NCBI GenBank assembly: GCA_033762075.1
Contig: JANRLY010000031.1
Span: 54,018-118,017 of the forward strand
Origin: VFKI01 sp033762075
Lineage (GTDB): Bacteria > Pseudomonadota > Gammaproteobacteria > DSM-16500
Length of the DNA stretch: 64,000 bases
Direction: 5' to 3'
The translations under genes and the position numbers were made by a program. The notes under the pieces are model-generated. The model had not been told where the DNA came from, made no database searches, and worked only from the letters and a program-made list of their open reading frames with translations. Positions 44,317-52,572 of this stretch are shown piece after piece (position 1 is the stretch's first letter; each line of letters begins with the position of its first letter).

Positions 44317-44391
44317 ATGTTGTTCAAGGCAAGTAAAGCGCGGAGAGCCGGAGGCGAGCGAGCCATTGCCTAGAGCAATATGCAAACTCAA
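44317..44391. repeat. GC-rich palindromic intergenic repeat, copy 2
   Basis: Outer arms TTGAGTTTG.AT.TTG.TC pair with GA.CAATATGCAAACTCAA. The core (GGCAAGTAAAGC ... GGCGAGCGAGCCATTGCC) matches copy 1 at 18138-18218. It fills the gap between mraY and murD. Confidence 0.8.
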
Positions 44392-44396
44392 CACTA

Positions 44397-45479
44397 CTAC
44401 CTCAATTTTAGTGTTGCTAATCCGAGCAACACCAACACAAAAGTAATAATCCAAAATCGCACAATAACGCGCGGTTCAGGCCAACCTTTTAATTCAAAAT
44501 GATGATGAATCGGCGCCATACGAAAAATACGTTTACCTGTTAATTTAAAAGAAGCGACCTGTAAAATGACTGAGATCGTTTCTAAAACGAATACGCCACC
44601 CATCACGAATAAAATAATTTCTTGACGCACAATGACAGCCAGTACACCTAAAGCTGCGCCGACCGACAACGCACCCACATCACCCATAAAAACTTGCGCA
44701 GGATACGCATTGAACCATAAAAACCCTAAACCAGCGCCGACGAGTGAGCCACAAAAAACAATGAGCTCTCCACTGCCAGGCACGTATGGAATCGCAAGAT
44801 ATTTTGCATGGTTAAAGTTACCTGTTGCATAAGCAAAAACACCTAATGCCGCTGCAATCATCACGGCAGGCATAATGGCTAATCCATCTAAACCATCCGT
44901 TAAATTGACCGCATTACTTGAGCCAACAATGACAAGATAACTTAAGAAAATAAAAAATGGTCCAAGCACTAATGAATATTGTTTGAAAAAAGGAAAAATT
45001 AATTGCGTCTCAGCTGGACTGCTCGCTGTGTAATATAAATAACAGGCAGCACCTAAAGCTAAGATGGATTGAAAAAAATATTTACGTCGCGCTGATAAAC
45101 CACGGCTGTGTTTCAAAACCAATTTTAAATAATCATCCCAAAAGCCAATCGCGCCAAAACCTAAGGTGGTAAAAAGCACTAACCAGACATAACGATTGTG
45201 CAAATCACACCACAATAAAGTGCTCAATGTCACAGCAACTAAAATCAGCGTACCACCCATCGTGGGTGTTCCTGCTTTGGAAAGATGGCTTTTGGGGCCA
45301 TCATGTCGGACCACTTGCCCAACATGCGAACGCCCCAACCAACGAATCACTGCTGGCCCGAATAATAATGCAATTAACAATGCTGTTAATGCGCTGAGAA
45401 TACCGCGCAATGTTAAATATTGCAGCACATGAAAAAAATGAAAATACTGCGCGAAATATTCACCTAACCAGACTAGCAT
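44397..45479 (-). CDS. mraY: Phospho-MurNAc-pentapeptide transferase
   Basis: This ten-helix inner-membrane enzyme makes lipid I from UDP-MurNAc-pentapeptide and undecaprenyl phosphate. Residues include GTPTMGGTLIL near 70, the aspartate block 'GFWDDYLKLVLK' near 115, 'NAVNLTDGLDGLAIMPAV' near 193, and MGDVGALSVGAALG near 265; 'RMAPIHHHFELKGWPEPRVIVRFWII' closes the protein. It overlaps murE by 20 bases; murF, usually between them, is missing. Confidence 0.98.
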   Translation of the reverse strand: MLVWLGEYFAQYFHFFHVLQYLTLRGILSALTALLIALLFGPAVIRWLGRSHVGQVVRHDGPKSHLSKAGTPTMGGTLILVAVTLSTLLWCDLHNRYVWLVLFTTLGFGAIGFWDDYLKLVLKHSRGLSARRKYFFQSILALGAACYLYYTASSPAETQLIFPFFKQYSLVLGPFFIFLSYLVIVGSSNAVNLTDGLDGLAIMPAVMIAAALGVFAYATGNFNHAKYLAIPYVPGSGELIVFCGSLVGAGLGFLWFNAYPAQVFMGDVGALSVGAALGVLAVIVRQEIILFVMGGVFVLETISVILQVASFKLTGKRIFRMAPIHHHFELKGWPEPRVIVRFWIITFVLVLLGLATLKLR

Positions 45480-46944
45480 TCGAGCCTCCTTTTAATAATG
45501 CATTTTTTACATGTTCAATATCGCTGAATGGCAATTCTTGTTGACCAATGATTTGATATGTTTCCGCACCCTTTCCAGCAATTAAAATGGTATCGTTTGC
45601 AGCAGCCGACTGAACGGCCTCTTGAATAGCACGCGCGCGGTCTTGTTGCACAACAACTTTTGAAATATCGGAAAATCCTGACAAAATATCTTTTACAATA
45701 TCATCTGCATTTTCTGAACGCGGATTATCATTTGTCACAATCACGCGATCAGAAAATTGTTCAGCTATTTCTGCCATCAATGGACGTTTGCCTTTATCAC
45801 GCTCACCACCACATCCAAAAACACACCAAAGCTTGCCGGCACATTCTGCGCGCAAGGCTTTTAATACTTTTTCTAAGGCATCGGGTTTATGAGCGTAATC
45901 GACTATCACAGTCGGTTGATTTTCCTGCGTGAATTTTTCCATTCTGCCTGCGACAGGTTGTAAATGTTCCAGACACATTACGGCATCTCTCAATGAATAA
46001 CCTAACACGCACAAGGTTGTCAGTGTCATCAATCCATTCATCAAATTAAAAATGCCTGATAATTTTAATGAAATATGAGATTCGCCCCAGGGCGTTTGAA
46101 TGTCTGCAGATATCCCAGCTTTTGTTGTTTGAATATGGCGAACAGTGATCCATTCAATATCACTGGGATAATCTTTTGGATGCGCATCGATTGCGATCGC
46201 AAAAACATTTTCACCTAATGAATTTGAACGTAACAACTCAGCGCAAAAAGCATCCTCTGCATTGAGAATTTTATGGCGTGATTGTTGGAATAACTGTGCT
46301 TTTGTCTGACCATAAGCTGCCATCGTGCCATGATAATCTAAGTGATCACGCGATAAATTCGTGAATAATCCTACTTCAAATTCTAGGCCCGCAACTCGGC
46401 CTTGATCTAAGGCATGGGAAGAAACTTCCATGCTGACAAATTCAGCGGAAGCTTGCACAAAGGTCTTTAAAGTTTTTTGTAAACTTACGGCATCGGGTGT
46501 GGTAAATGCACTGGGTTGTAAATCGCCATAGAGCCCATTGCCTAAAGTGCCTATCACACCACAAACTTGTTTTAATTGATGCAATGCCGCCGCAATAAAT
46601 TGACTACAAGATGTTTTACCACTCGTCCCCGTCACACCCACTATACGTAGTTCGTTTGCAGGAAAATCATAAAAACGCGCTGCTATTTTTCCCAATGTGT
46701 TTTTTAAATTCGGTAAATAAATCTGAGGGATTTTTGCATCAAGGATTGGCTGGTCTGCGCGCTCAGTCACAATTGCCACCGCCCCTTTTTGAATGGCATC
46801 ATGGATAAATCCATGCCCTTGCACTTGGTATCCTGACAAAGCAAAAAATACATCGCCAGGTTGTACGAGACGACTGTCTGAGGACAACCCTGAAATCTCA
46901 GGATCATGAGGCAACTCAGTGGCGAGCAATTGAGAGAGTTTCAT
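45460..46944 (-). CDS. murE: UDP-MurNAc-tripeptide synthetase (meso-DAP adding)
   Basis: The 494-residue Mur ligase has the ATP loop GVTGTSGKTSCSQF near residue 104 and the DNPRSE motif (TNDNPRSENADD near 415), which marks enzymes that add meso-diaminopimelate rather than lysine. This tells us the peptidoglycan is of the m-DAP type. The carbamylated-lysine region and 'VIVDYAHKPDALEKVLKAL' are normal. It follows ftsI after 38 bases and overlaps mraY. Confidence 0.98.
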   Translation of the reverse strand: MKLSQLLATELPHDPEISGLSSDSRLVQPGDVFFALSGYQVQGHGFIHDAIQKGAVAIVTERADQPILDAKIPQIYLPNLKNTLGKIAARFYDFPANELRIVGVTGTSGKTSCSQFIAAALHQLKQVCGVIGTLGNGLYGDLQPSAFTTPDAVSLQKTLKTFVQASAEFVSMEVSSHALDQGRVAGLEFEVGLFTNLSRDHLDYHGTMAAYGQTKAQLFQQSRHKILNAEDAFCAELLRSNSLGENVFAIAIDAHPKDYPSDIEWITVRHIQTTKAGISADIQTPWGESHISLKLSGIFNLMNGLMTLTTLCVLGYSLRDAVMCLEHLQPVAGRMEKFTQENQPTVIVDYAHKPDALEKVLKALRAECAGKLWCVFGCGGERDKGKRPLMAEIAEQFSDRVIVTNDNPRSENADDIVKDILSGFSDISKVVVQQDRARAIQEAVQSAAANDTILIAGKGAETYQIIGQQELPFSDIEHVKNALLKGGSNASLVR

Positions 46945-46982
46945 TTGACTTCCAGATAAATCTATTCCGGCAAATTATACCT

Positions 46983-48653
46983 CTATGCGTCATCAGGTGG
47001 TACATCCAACGTACGTAATGTGCCTGCCATGATTTTTGAGAATACAGGTGCAGACACATCGCCACCTAAGTAGCGTTTACCACGAGGTTCGCGAATAACC
47101 ACCGCCACCACAAAACGTGGATGACTAAAGGGTGCAATTCCTACAAAAGATGACGTATAGCGATGTCTATCATAACCATGCTTGCCAGCTATCCATGAAG
47201 TTCCCGTTTTACCTGCGACCTGATAACCCGGGACGCGAGCTAATCTTCCTGTCCCGCCTTTTGAATCCACTACCGCGCGTAACAACGTCAACATTTGCCG
47301 GACATACTTTTCTTCGATCACACGTTGACCAACAGGTGGTTGATCCACACGTAATAGCGAAACAGGAATTAAAATCCCATCATTCGCAAAAATTGAATAC
47401 GCTTTGGCTAATTGTAAAGCAGTAATCGAAACACCATATCCAAAGGATAATGTCGCCAAGGGAAAAGATTTTTCTGCAAAATGATCTGGCAGCCGCCCTG
47501 TTGCTTCGCCTGGAAAATAAGAATGCGTCACTTGACCAAATCCAACACGTCGCAATAAATTCGGCAAACGATCTGCGGGTAAAGATAAAATGACTTTAGA
47601 CATACCCACATTACTCGACACTTCTAAAATGCGTTGCAAAGTAATCGTGTGATTATTATGTTCGTCACGCACCAGGTGATGACCAACCCGCATCCAGCCC
47701 GGCCAAGTATTAATTTCTGAAGTCGGTTGATACTGGCCACTTTCAAGTGCAGCTAAAATGCTAAATGTTTTCATCGTCGAGCCCGGCTCAAATAAATCAG
47801 TCACCGCCCGGTTACGAAAATTATTCTTTTCTTTTGGCACAATATGATTTGGATTATAAGAAGGTTGATTCACCATTGCCAAAATTTCACCGGTTTTTGT
47901 ATCTAACACAACTGCTGAACCAGACGTTGCTTGATTTTCTTGAATACCATTTAACAAAGCTTGATAAGCGAGATATTGAATGCGACGATTTAGACTTAAT
48001 ACGACATCACGACCTGGATTTTGCTTTTGCACTGTTTGCTCTTCAGAGACAACATGCCCTAAGCGATCACGCACCACTTTTTGTTTGCCTTTTGATCCAG
48101 CCAGCCAATCATTATAGAGCAGCTCAACCCCTTCTTGACCTCGATCATCAACTCCCGTAAATCCAGTCACATGAGCAGCAATTTCACCTTCAGGATAAAA
48201 ACGTTGGTATTCTTGCGTAAAATATAATCCTGGCACGTGTAATTTTTCAATTGACGCTGCAAAATCTGGTGGTAAACGTCTTTTTAACCAAACAAAATGG
48301 CGTTGATTTTTTCCCTGTAATTGTTTTTGAAGGGAAAGATGAAGTGATTTTTCTAAGAGAGCCTGTTGACTTTGCGTAGGATGAAATACAGTAGGATCCA
48401 CCCAGACTGAAAGTACTGGCGCACTCACAGCAAGTGGATAACCATTTCGATCGGTAATCATGCCACGGAAAACAGGAACATCGACAACACGCAGTGCGCG
48501 TAAATCGCCTTGATGTTGCAAGAAAGGTCTACGGATAATAGCTAAGTCAAACATGCGTGCAATTAAAATAAAAAGTACGCAGAACATCACGATCACGGAT
48601 AAATAAAATCGCCACGGATAATATGCAATGTTTTGCAGCCTGGTATCAGCCAT
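46983..48653 (-). CDS. ftsI: Septal transpeptidase FtsI (PBP3)
   Basis: A class B penicillin-binding protein cross-linking septal peptidoglycan with FtsW. One N-terminal membrane helix (about residues 15-35), a pedestal domain and the transpeptidase: SxxK in EPGSTMKTFS near 293, SxN in VSSNVGM near 345, and KTGT in VAGKTGTSW near 480. Length 556 aa. A long near-perfect palindrome (48674-48754) separates it from ftsL upstream. Confidence 0.97.
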   Translation of the reverse strand: MADTRLQNIAYYPWRFYLSVIVMFCVLFILIARMFDLAIIRRPFLQHQGDLRALRVVDVPVFRGMITDRNGYPLAVSAPVLSVWVDPTVFHPTQSQQALLEKSLHLSLQKQLQGKNQRHFVWLKRRLPPDFAASIEKLHVPGLYFTQEYQRFYPEGEIAAHVTGFTGVDDRGQEGVELLYNDWLAGSKGKQKVVRDRLGHVVSEEQTVQKQNPGRDVVLSLNRRIQYLAYQALLNGIQENQATSGSAVVLDTKTGEILAMVNQPSYNPNHIVPKEKNNFRNRAVTDLFEPGSTMKTFSILAALESGQYQPTSEINTWPGWMRVGHHLVRDEHNNHTITLQRILEVSSNVGMSKVILSLPADRLPNLLRRVGFGQVTHSYFPGEATGRLPDHFAEKSFPLATLSFGYGVSITALQLAKAYSIFANDGILIPVSLLRVDQPPVGQRVIEEKYVRQMLTLLRAVVDSKGGTGRLARVPGYQVAGKTGTSWIAGKHGYDRHRYTSSFVGIAPFSHPRFVVAVVIREPRGKRYLGGDVSAPVFSKIMAGTLRTLDVPPDDA

Positions 48654-48673
48654 AAGTACTTATTCTAGCTATT

Positions 48674-48754
48674 GTCATCCCGCGCATGCTTTTAACGCGG
48701 GACCCAGTGTCTTAAAGTCGCTAGATCCCGCGCTAAAAGCATGCGCGGGATGAC
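48674..48754. repeat. Near-perfect palindromic repeat between ftsL and ftsI
   Basis: GTCATCCCGCGCATGCTTTTA begins a ~33-bp left arm that pairs, with about three mismatches, with a right arm ending CATGCGCGGGATGAC. The short loop and high arm identity suggest a recent or actively maintained copy of the TCATYCCCGCG family. It could fold into a very stable mRNA hairpin within the dcw transcript. Confidence 0.85.
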
Positions 48755-48781
48755 AGAGTTAAATGCGCAGTGTGGCACTCT

Positions 48782-49129
48782 TTAACGAACATTTTCCTTA
48801 AGAACAACAATTGATTTTCTCTCTGGCATCATCATATGGAGTCTGTGTTCAGCCGTCGCCTGAATACGCGCCTGCATAATCCAAGTGCCTTTTTCAATCA
48901 AGAGTTGTTGCCATTGCACATGCAATTGATCGCGCATCACATTGGCTTGATGCAATTCAGCACGTAAATTTCGTGTTGTGTTTGAGACGTAAATCAAACT
49001 CAACGCAGAAACAAGTACTGCCATTAAGATCAAAGTACACGGTGAATGCAGCACATCGCTGATGTACGCAATCATAGGATGACGTGAAATGGAAACAGAA
49101 TGATTTATCACACGGGCTGTAGAATTCAT
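48782..49129 (-). CDS. ftsL: Cell division protein FtsL
   Basis: A small bitopic protein that, with FtsB and FtsQ, activates FtsWI. The 115-residue product has one membrane helix (about residues 33-50), followed by a periplasmic leucine-zipper-like helix ('YVSNTTRNLRAELHQANVMRDQLHVQWQQLLIEKGTW') and the FtsL ending 'RIQATAEHRLHMMMPERKSIVVL'. Position between rsmH (4-base overlap) and ftsI supports the call. Confidence 0.93.
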   Translation of the reverse strand: MNSTARVINHSVSISRHPMIAYISDVLHSPCTLILMAVLVSALSLIYVSNTTRNLRAELHQANVMRDQLHVQWQQLLIEKGTWIMQARIQATAEHRLHMMMPERKSIVVLKENVR

Positions 49130-50079
49130 CGTAGTTTCTCCCCTACCCGCAACGTTGCACTTCTGGCGCGCGGATTGTCTGAAAGTTCCAGCGCATCAGG
49201 CCTAATTGCACGACCTACACACTTAAAAGATTTTTCAATGTCGACATGTTTAATCGGTAAATGCCTTGGCAGCGATTCACCTTGCTCTTGTTCACGCATA
49301 AAATGTTTGACGATGCGATCTTCAAGTGAATGAAAACTAATCACAACCAAACGTCCTTGCAGCGCTAATAATTCGATGCTTTGCTGTAAAGCTTGTTCTA
49401 AACTTTCTAATTCTTGATTCACAGCCATACGAATTGCCTGAAAGCTGCGTGTCGCAGGATGTTTGCCTTGTTGCCATTTTGGAATGGCACGCGCAACAAT
49501 TTCGGCTAATTCTTTAGTAGTACGAATAGGATTTTCTTCGCGTGCTTGCACAATGGCACGCGCAATACGTCGCGCAAAACGTTCTTCACCATAACGCCAC
49601 AACACACTTGATAAAGTTTGTTCATCGACTTCTGCAATCCAGGTTGCAGCATCGACTCCTTCAGCACTATTCATGCGCATATCAAGTGGCCCTTCGCGCA
49701 AAAAACTAAAGCCGCGTTCTGGATTATCTAATTGTGGAGATGAAACACCTAAATCAAACAAGATGCCATTCACGCGACCGATCAAATTGTATTGCATTGC
49801 AATCTTTTTTAATGCAGCAAATGAACCATGATGAATATGAAAGCGCGAATCATGTGAAAATTGTTGTTGTGCAAATGCAACTGCTTCAGGATCTTGATCA
49901 ATTGCAAATAATTGACCCTCTGAATTTAACTGAGAAAGAATAGCTGACGAATGACCGCCGCGACCGAACGTTGCATCGATGTAAATACCGTTAGGTTGAA
50001 TCGCAAGTTGTTCTAATGCGGTATTCAACAACACCGGTTGGTGATTATTTATATTTTCTTCCATGCGACTGACTGCCAT
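49126..50079 (-). CDS. rsmH: 16S rRNA (cytosine-1402-N4) methyltransferase
   Basis: An SAM-dependent methyltransferase of the ribosomal P site; partner RsmI (2'-O methylation of the same nucleotide) is also encoded in this window. SAM loop DATFGRGGHSSAIL near residue 37, FDLGVSSPQLDNPERGFSF near 108, and 'VISFHSLEDRIVKHFM' near 255 are family marks. Length 317 aa. ATG 50079 has GGAA upstream; the inner ATG 50064 lacks a ribosome binding site. Second gene of dcw, after mraZ. Confidence 0.98.
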   Translation of the reverse strand: MAVSRMEENINNHQPVLLNTALEQLAIQPNGIYIDATFGRGGHSSAILSQLNSEGQLFAIDQDPEAVAFAQQQFSHDSRFHIHHGSFAALKKIAMQYNLIGRVNGILFDLGVSSPQLDNPERGFSFLREGPLDMRMNSAEGVDAATWIAEVDEQTLSSVLWRYGEERFARRIARAIVQAREENPIRTTKELAEIVARAIPKWQQGKHPATRSFQAIRMAVNQELESLEQALQQSIELLALQGRLVVISFHSLEDRIVKHFMREQEQGESLPRHLPIKHVDIEKSFKCVGRAIRPDALELSDNPRARSATLRVGEKLR

Positions 50080-50093
50080 AGTTGCATTCCAAA

Positions 50094-50549
50094 TTATAAA
50101 GAAAGTTTTTTCATTTCTTCAGGTAACATTGAATCGCCAGTAGACTCTTCTTCTAGCCAACGTTGACGACGTTGTTGCCAATGCGCTTCATCCCATAATT
50201 CAAATTTTTTTCCTTGTCCCACACACATGACGCGGCGCTCAATGCCAGCATACTCACGTAAAACAGGCGGCAAAAGCATACGACCGTGGCTGTCAATTTC
50301 AGCCTCGGTTGCATGTCCAATTAACAAACGCTGTATACGTCGAGCAGCAGGATTAAACCCAGGAAGATCTGCGAGTTTTGCTTCAATTTCTTCCCACACC
50401 GCCATGGGATACAACAGTAAACATTTTTCTTCGGTATCAATGGTTAACACGACACAAGCGCGATTTCTCAGTAAGTCATCACGATGACGCGCTGGCACAA
50501 CCATGCGGCCTTTTGCATCAACGTTGATAGCATTCACGCCCCGAAACAT
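50094..50549 (-). CDS. mraZ: Transcriptional regulator MraZ
   Basis: MraZ is the conserved first gene of dcw and represses its own promoter in E. coli by binding repeated TGGG-N5 boxes as a ring. The 151-residue protein has two AbrB-like halves with the DxxGR motifs 'NVDAKGRMVVPARHR' near residue 9 and 'EIDSHGRMLLPPVLREYAG' near 79. A four-copy decamer lies 72-112 bases upstream and is probably its operator. Confidence 0.97.
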   Translation of the reverse strand: MFRGVNAINVDAKGRMVVPARHRDDLLRNRACVVLTIDTEEKCLLLYPMAVWEEIEAKLADLPGFNPAARRIQRLLIGHATEAEIDSHGRMLLPPVLREYAGIERRVMCVGQGKKFELWDEAHWQQRRQRWLEEESTGDSMLPEEMKKLSL

Positions 50550-50572
50550 ACCCTACTCCCTGAACAGTCTCA

Positions 50573-50590
50573 GTGCTCGACCTTGAGCAC
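50573..50590 (-). promoter_or_regulatory. Hairpin in the mraZ leader
   Basis: GTGCTC and GAGCAC are perfect 6-bp arms around a 6-base loop, between the MraZ boxes and the mraZ start. A possible -35 (TTGAAC, complement of 50615-50620) lies between the boxes and this hairpin; no strong -10 is seen. Confidence 0.4.
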
Positions 50591-50620
50591 CTATTACGAA
50601 ATCTGTTTTCATACTGTTCA

Positions 50621-50660
50621 AGGATACCACGGTTTACCACTGTAAACCACTTTTTGCCAC
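50621..50660 (-). promoter_or_regulatory. Candidate MraZ operator: four GTGGN-N5 decamers
   Basis: On the minus strand, four units begin exactly every ten bases: GTGGCAAAAA, GTGGTTTACA, GTGGTAAACC, GTGGTATCCT. The 10-bp period and TGG core match the known arrangement of MraZ boxes (TGGG-N5 repeats) upstream of dcw, with the third G changed. Nearby bases 50550-50852 otherwise hold only the mraZ leader and the rnpB-adjacent inverted repeat. Confidence 0.75.
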
Positions 50661-50723
50661 TTAATAGCTATAAATTTATCAAAAATCTCCCTTACCCCCC
50701 CTTCCGGGAAATTCAAAGGAATA

Positions 50724-50844
50724 AAGACGTTCAGATTTTGGATGATTTTTGACGAAAATTTGATGAAAAAGCGCAGTGTACAATAGAAGTACATGAGCAT
50801 TTTGAAGAAAATTTTCGTCAAAAAGGGCCAAAATATGGACGTCT
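50724..50844. repeat. Long imperfect inverted repeat downstream of rnpB
   Basis: The left arm (AAGACGTTCAGATTTTGG, then TTTTTGACGAAAATTT) pairs over about 40 bases with the right arm (AAATTTTCGTCAAAAA, then CCAAAATATGGACGTCTT). A shorter diverged copy lies at 16605-16667. On the minus strand it directly follows the 3' end of RNase P RNA and may help terminate or trim it. Confidence 0.7.
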
Positions 50845-50852
50845 TGAATAAG

Positions 50853-51222
50853 TGAGAGTCGGTCAGTAAGCCGGGTTCTGTCTTAGACAGTCATTTATCT
50901 AGGAGGCTTGTCGCCAAGCCTCTCGAGCAACCTACCCGAACCTAAGCGCGGCGCCACGCCTGTCCATTCAACAAGTTAAGTGGACAAAGGTTCCTATTTG
51001 GTCTTGCTCCAGGTGGGGTTTACCGTGCCGTCATTGTTACCAATAACGCGGTGCGCTCTTACCGCACCTTTTCACCTTTTCCGATCAAAAACCGGTAGTC
51101 TATTTTCTGTGGCACTTTCCGTCAGTTCGCACTGCCCAGGCGTTACCTGGCACCTTGCCCATGGAGCCCGGACTTTCCTCTCTCTAACCGAAGTTAGACA
51201 GCGACTGTCTCGACCCACTCTC
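50853..51222 (-). ncRNA. rnpB: RNase P RNA (bacterial type A)
   Basis: This catalytic RNA removes tRNA 5' leaders. On the minus strand the conserved elements appear in order: GAGGAAAGTCCGGGCTCC near the 5' end (51165-51182), the GGTAAACCCCACC segment and the universal ACAGAACCCGGCTTA near the 3' end (50868-50882). The termini pair as P1 (GAGAGTGGGTC with GACCGACTCTC). About 370 nt, close to the 377-nt E. coli RNA. Ends are set by P1 pairing. It lies between mraZ and the DUF4143 gene. Confidence 0.96.
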
Positions 51223-51229
51223 GCGTGCG

Positions 51230-51258
51230 AAGATACCACATTTTCATTAAAAATGCGC
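51230..51258 (-). promoter_or_regulatory. Probable rnpB promoter
   Basis: An extended -10 (TGG then TATCTT, complement of 51230-51235) is placed seven bases before the predicted RNA 5' end. The -35 (GCGCAT) is weak. Confidence 0.5.
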
Positions 51259-51298
51259 AGAAAGGATCTATGTATCTAGTAGTTATCGGCGCCGTACC

Positions 51299-52438
51299 CT
51301 AACTTAAATAAGCTTCAAGGCCACAAGCAGTGATATTCTGCGCAAGCGGAAAACTTTCCTTACCAGGAAATATCAGTGTCAGTAAATCAAGATTAAGATC
51401 TTGCATTGCAATCGACATCGATTTTGTGAGCTTTGGCGAATCAGTGTATTTAAATTCAAACCCTAATTTTTTCCCATTTTTGATGACCAATAAATCCAAT
51501 TCTGCATGTGATTGCGTAGCCCAGAAATAATATTCACCGTCGACTGCTTCCAAATGTCTGATGACAGACTCTAAAGCAAAACCTTCCCATGAAGCGCCCA
51601 ACTTAGGATTATTCCATAAATCGAGTTCGCCAAAAATATTTAACAAGAAATGCAATATGCCGCTATCACGAAAATAAAATTTGGGTGATTTCACTTGTCG
51701 TTTAGAAATATTTTCAAACCATGCGGGCAATTCACGCACCATAAATGTACCTTGCAAAATATCAGCGTAATGTCGAATAGTTTTATTTGTCAGACCTAAA
51801 GATTTACCAATTTCCGAAGCGTTAAAAATATTGCCATGGTAATGCGCTAACATCATCCAAAAACGCCGCAATTGCATGGGTGGAATATTAATACCAAGTG
51901 CTGGAATATCGCGCTCCAAAAATGTTTGCACATATTCTCGACGCCAGATATAGCTTTCTTCTTCGTTATTCGCAAGATAAGAACGCGGAAAACCACCGCG
52001 CAGCCATAACCGATCACATTCTTTGGTTTCTTCATAAGAAAAAGGTGTGATTTCGATATATTGAATTCGCCCCGCAAGCGTTTCTGACGACTGTTGAATT
52101 AAATCACGTGAAGCGCTTCCCAAAATTAAAAATTTTTGATTTTTTTGAGCATCGACTAATACACGTAATGTTTGAAATAACTCAGGCATGCGCTGAACTT
52201 CGTCAATGACGATCAAGCCTGAGAGATTCCCCAAACTCAATTCTGGCGCAGTCAATCTGGAAAGATCGGTATTTTTTTCCAGATCAAAATAGTTTTTTTG
52301 GTCAAAAGGCAAAATGCCTTCAGCAACATACTCTTTGGCTAAGGTCGTTTTGCCACATTGCCTTGGACCCAGCAAAGCCACCACAGGATGGGTTTTGAAA
52401 GCCTTATTAATACGCTCTAGGTACTTTGTTCGATTCAT
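51299..52438 (-). CDS. AAA-type ATPase with DUF4143 C-terminal domain
   Basis: The 379-residue product has Walker A ALLGPRQCGKTTLAKEY (residues ~20-36), Walker B GLIVIDEVQRMPELFQTL (~75-92), SASRDLI sensor-like segment, and a C-terminal DUF4143 nuclease-like region with a PD-(D/E)XK-like end ('HAELDLLVIKNGKKLGFEFKYTDSPKL'). Such proteins are widespread, often horizontally spread, and of unknown role. A 15-bp inverted repeat just upstream covers its ribosome binding site. Confidence 0.87.
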   Translation of the reverse strand: MNRTKYLERINKAFKTHPVVALLGPRQCGKTTLAKEYVAEGILPFDQKNYFDLEKNTDLSRLTAPELSLGNLSGLIVIDEVQRMPELFQTLRVLVDAQKNQKFLILGSASRDLIQQSSETLAGRIQYIEITPFSYEETKECDRLWLRGGFPRSYLANNEEESYIWRREYVQTFLERDIPALGINIPPMQLRRFWMMLAHYHGNIFNASEIGKSLGLTNKTIRHYADILQGTFMVRELPAWFENISKRQVKSPKFYFRDSGILHFLLNIFGELDLWNNPKLGASWEGFALESVIRHLEAVDGEYYFWATQSHAELDLLVIKNGKKLGFEFKYTDSPKLTKSMSIAMQDLNLDLLTLIFPGKESFPLAQNITACGLEAYLS

Positions 52439-52445
52439 GATTTAC

Positions 52446-52482
52446 CTTGTAATTTGGGAGTCATTGTCCCATTTTACAAGGA
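52446..52482 (-). promoter_or_regulatory. Inverted repeat covering the ribosome binding site of the DUF4143 gene
   Basis: CCTTGTAATTTGGGA and TCCCATTTTACAAGG (52446-52460, 52468-52482) pair with two mismatches around a 7-base loop. On the minus strand the final ACAAGG, six bases before the ATG, is both the Shine-Dalgarno and the 3' arm of the hairpin, so folding would hide it. It could also be a protein operator. Confidence 0.6.
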
Positions 52483-52572
52483 TAAATCATGGGGCGCAAA
52501 CGCTTAAGGTTGTTTTAATGTTCAGTATTTAAACTACTGTTCTTTAATTGATCATTCTCTCGAGGAAAGAAT

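Noticed and set aside
47765..48160. 131-codon plus-strand frame opposite ftsI
   Set aside because: It is antisense to the FtsI transpeptidase region and shows low-complexity composition only.
50980..51279. 99-codon plus-strand frame
   Set aside because: It lies on the complement of RNase P RNA, whose conserved elements explain the sequence.
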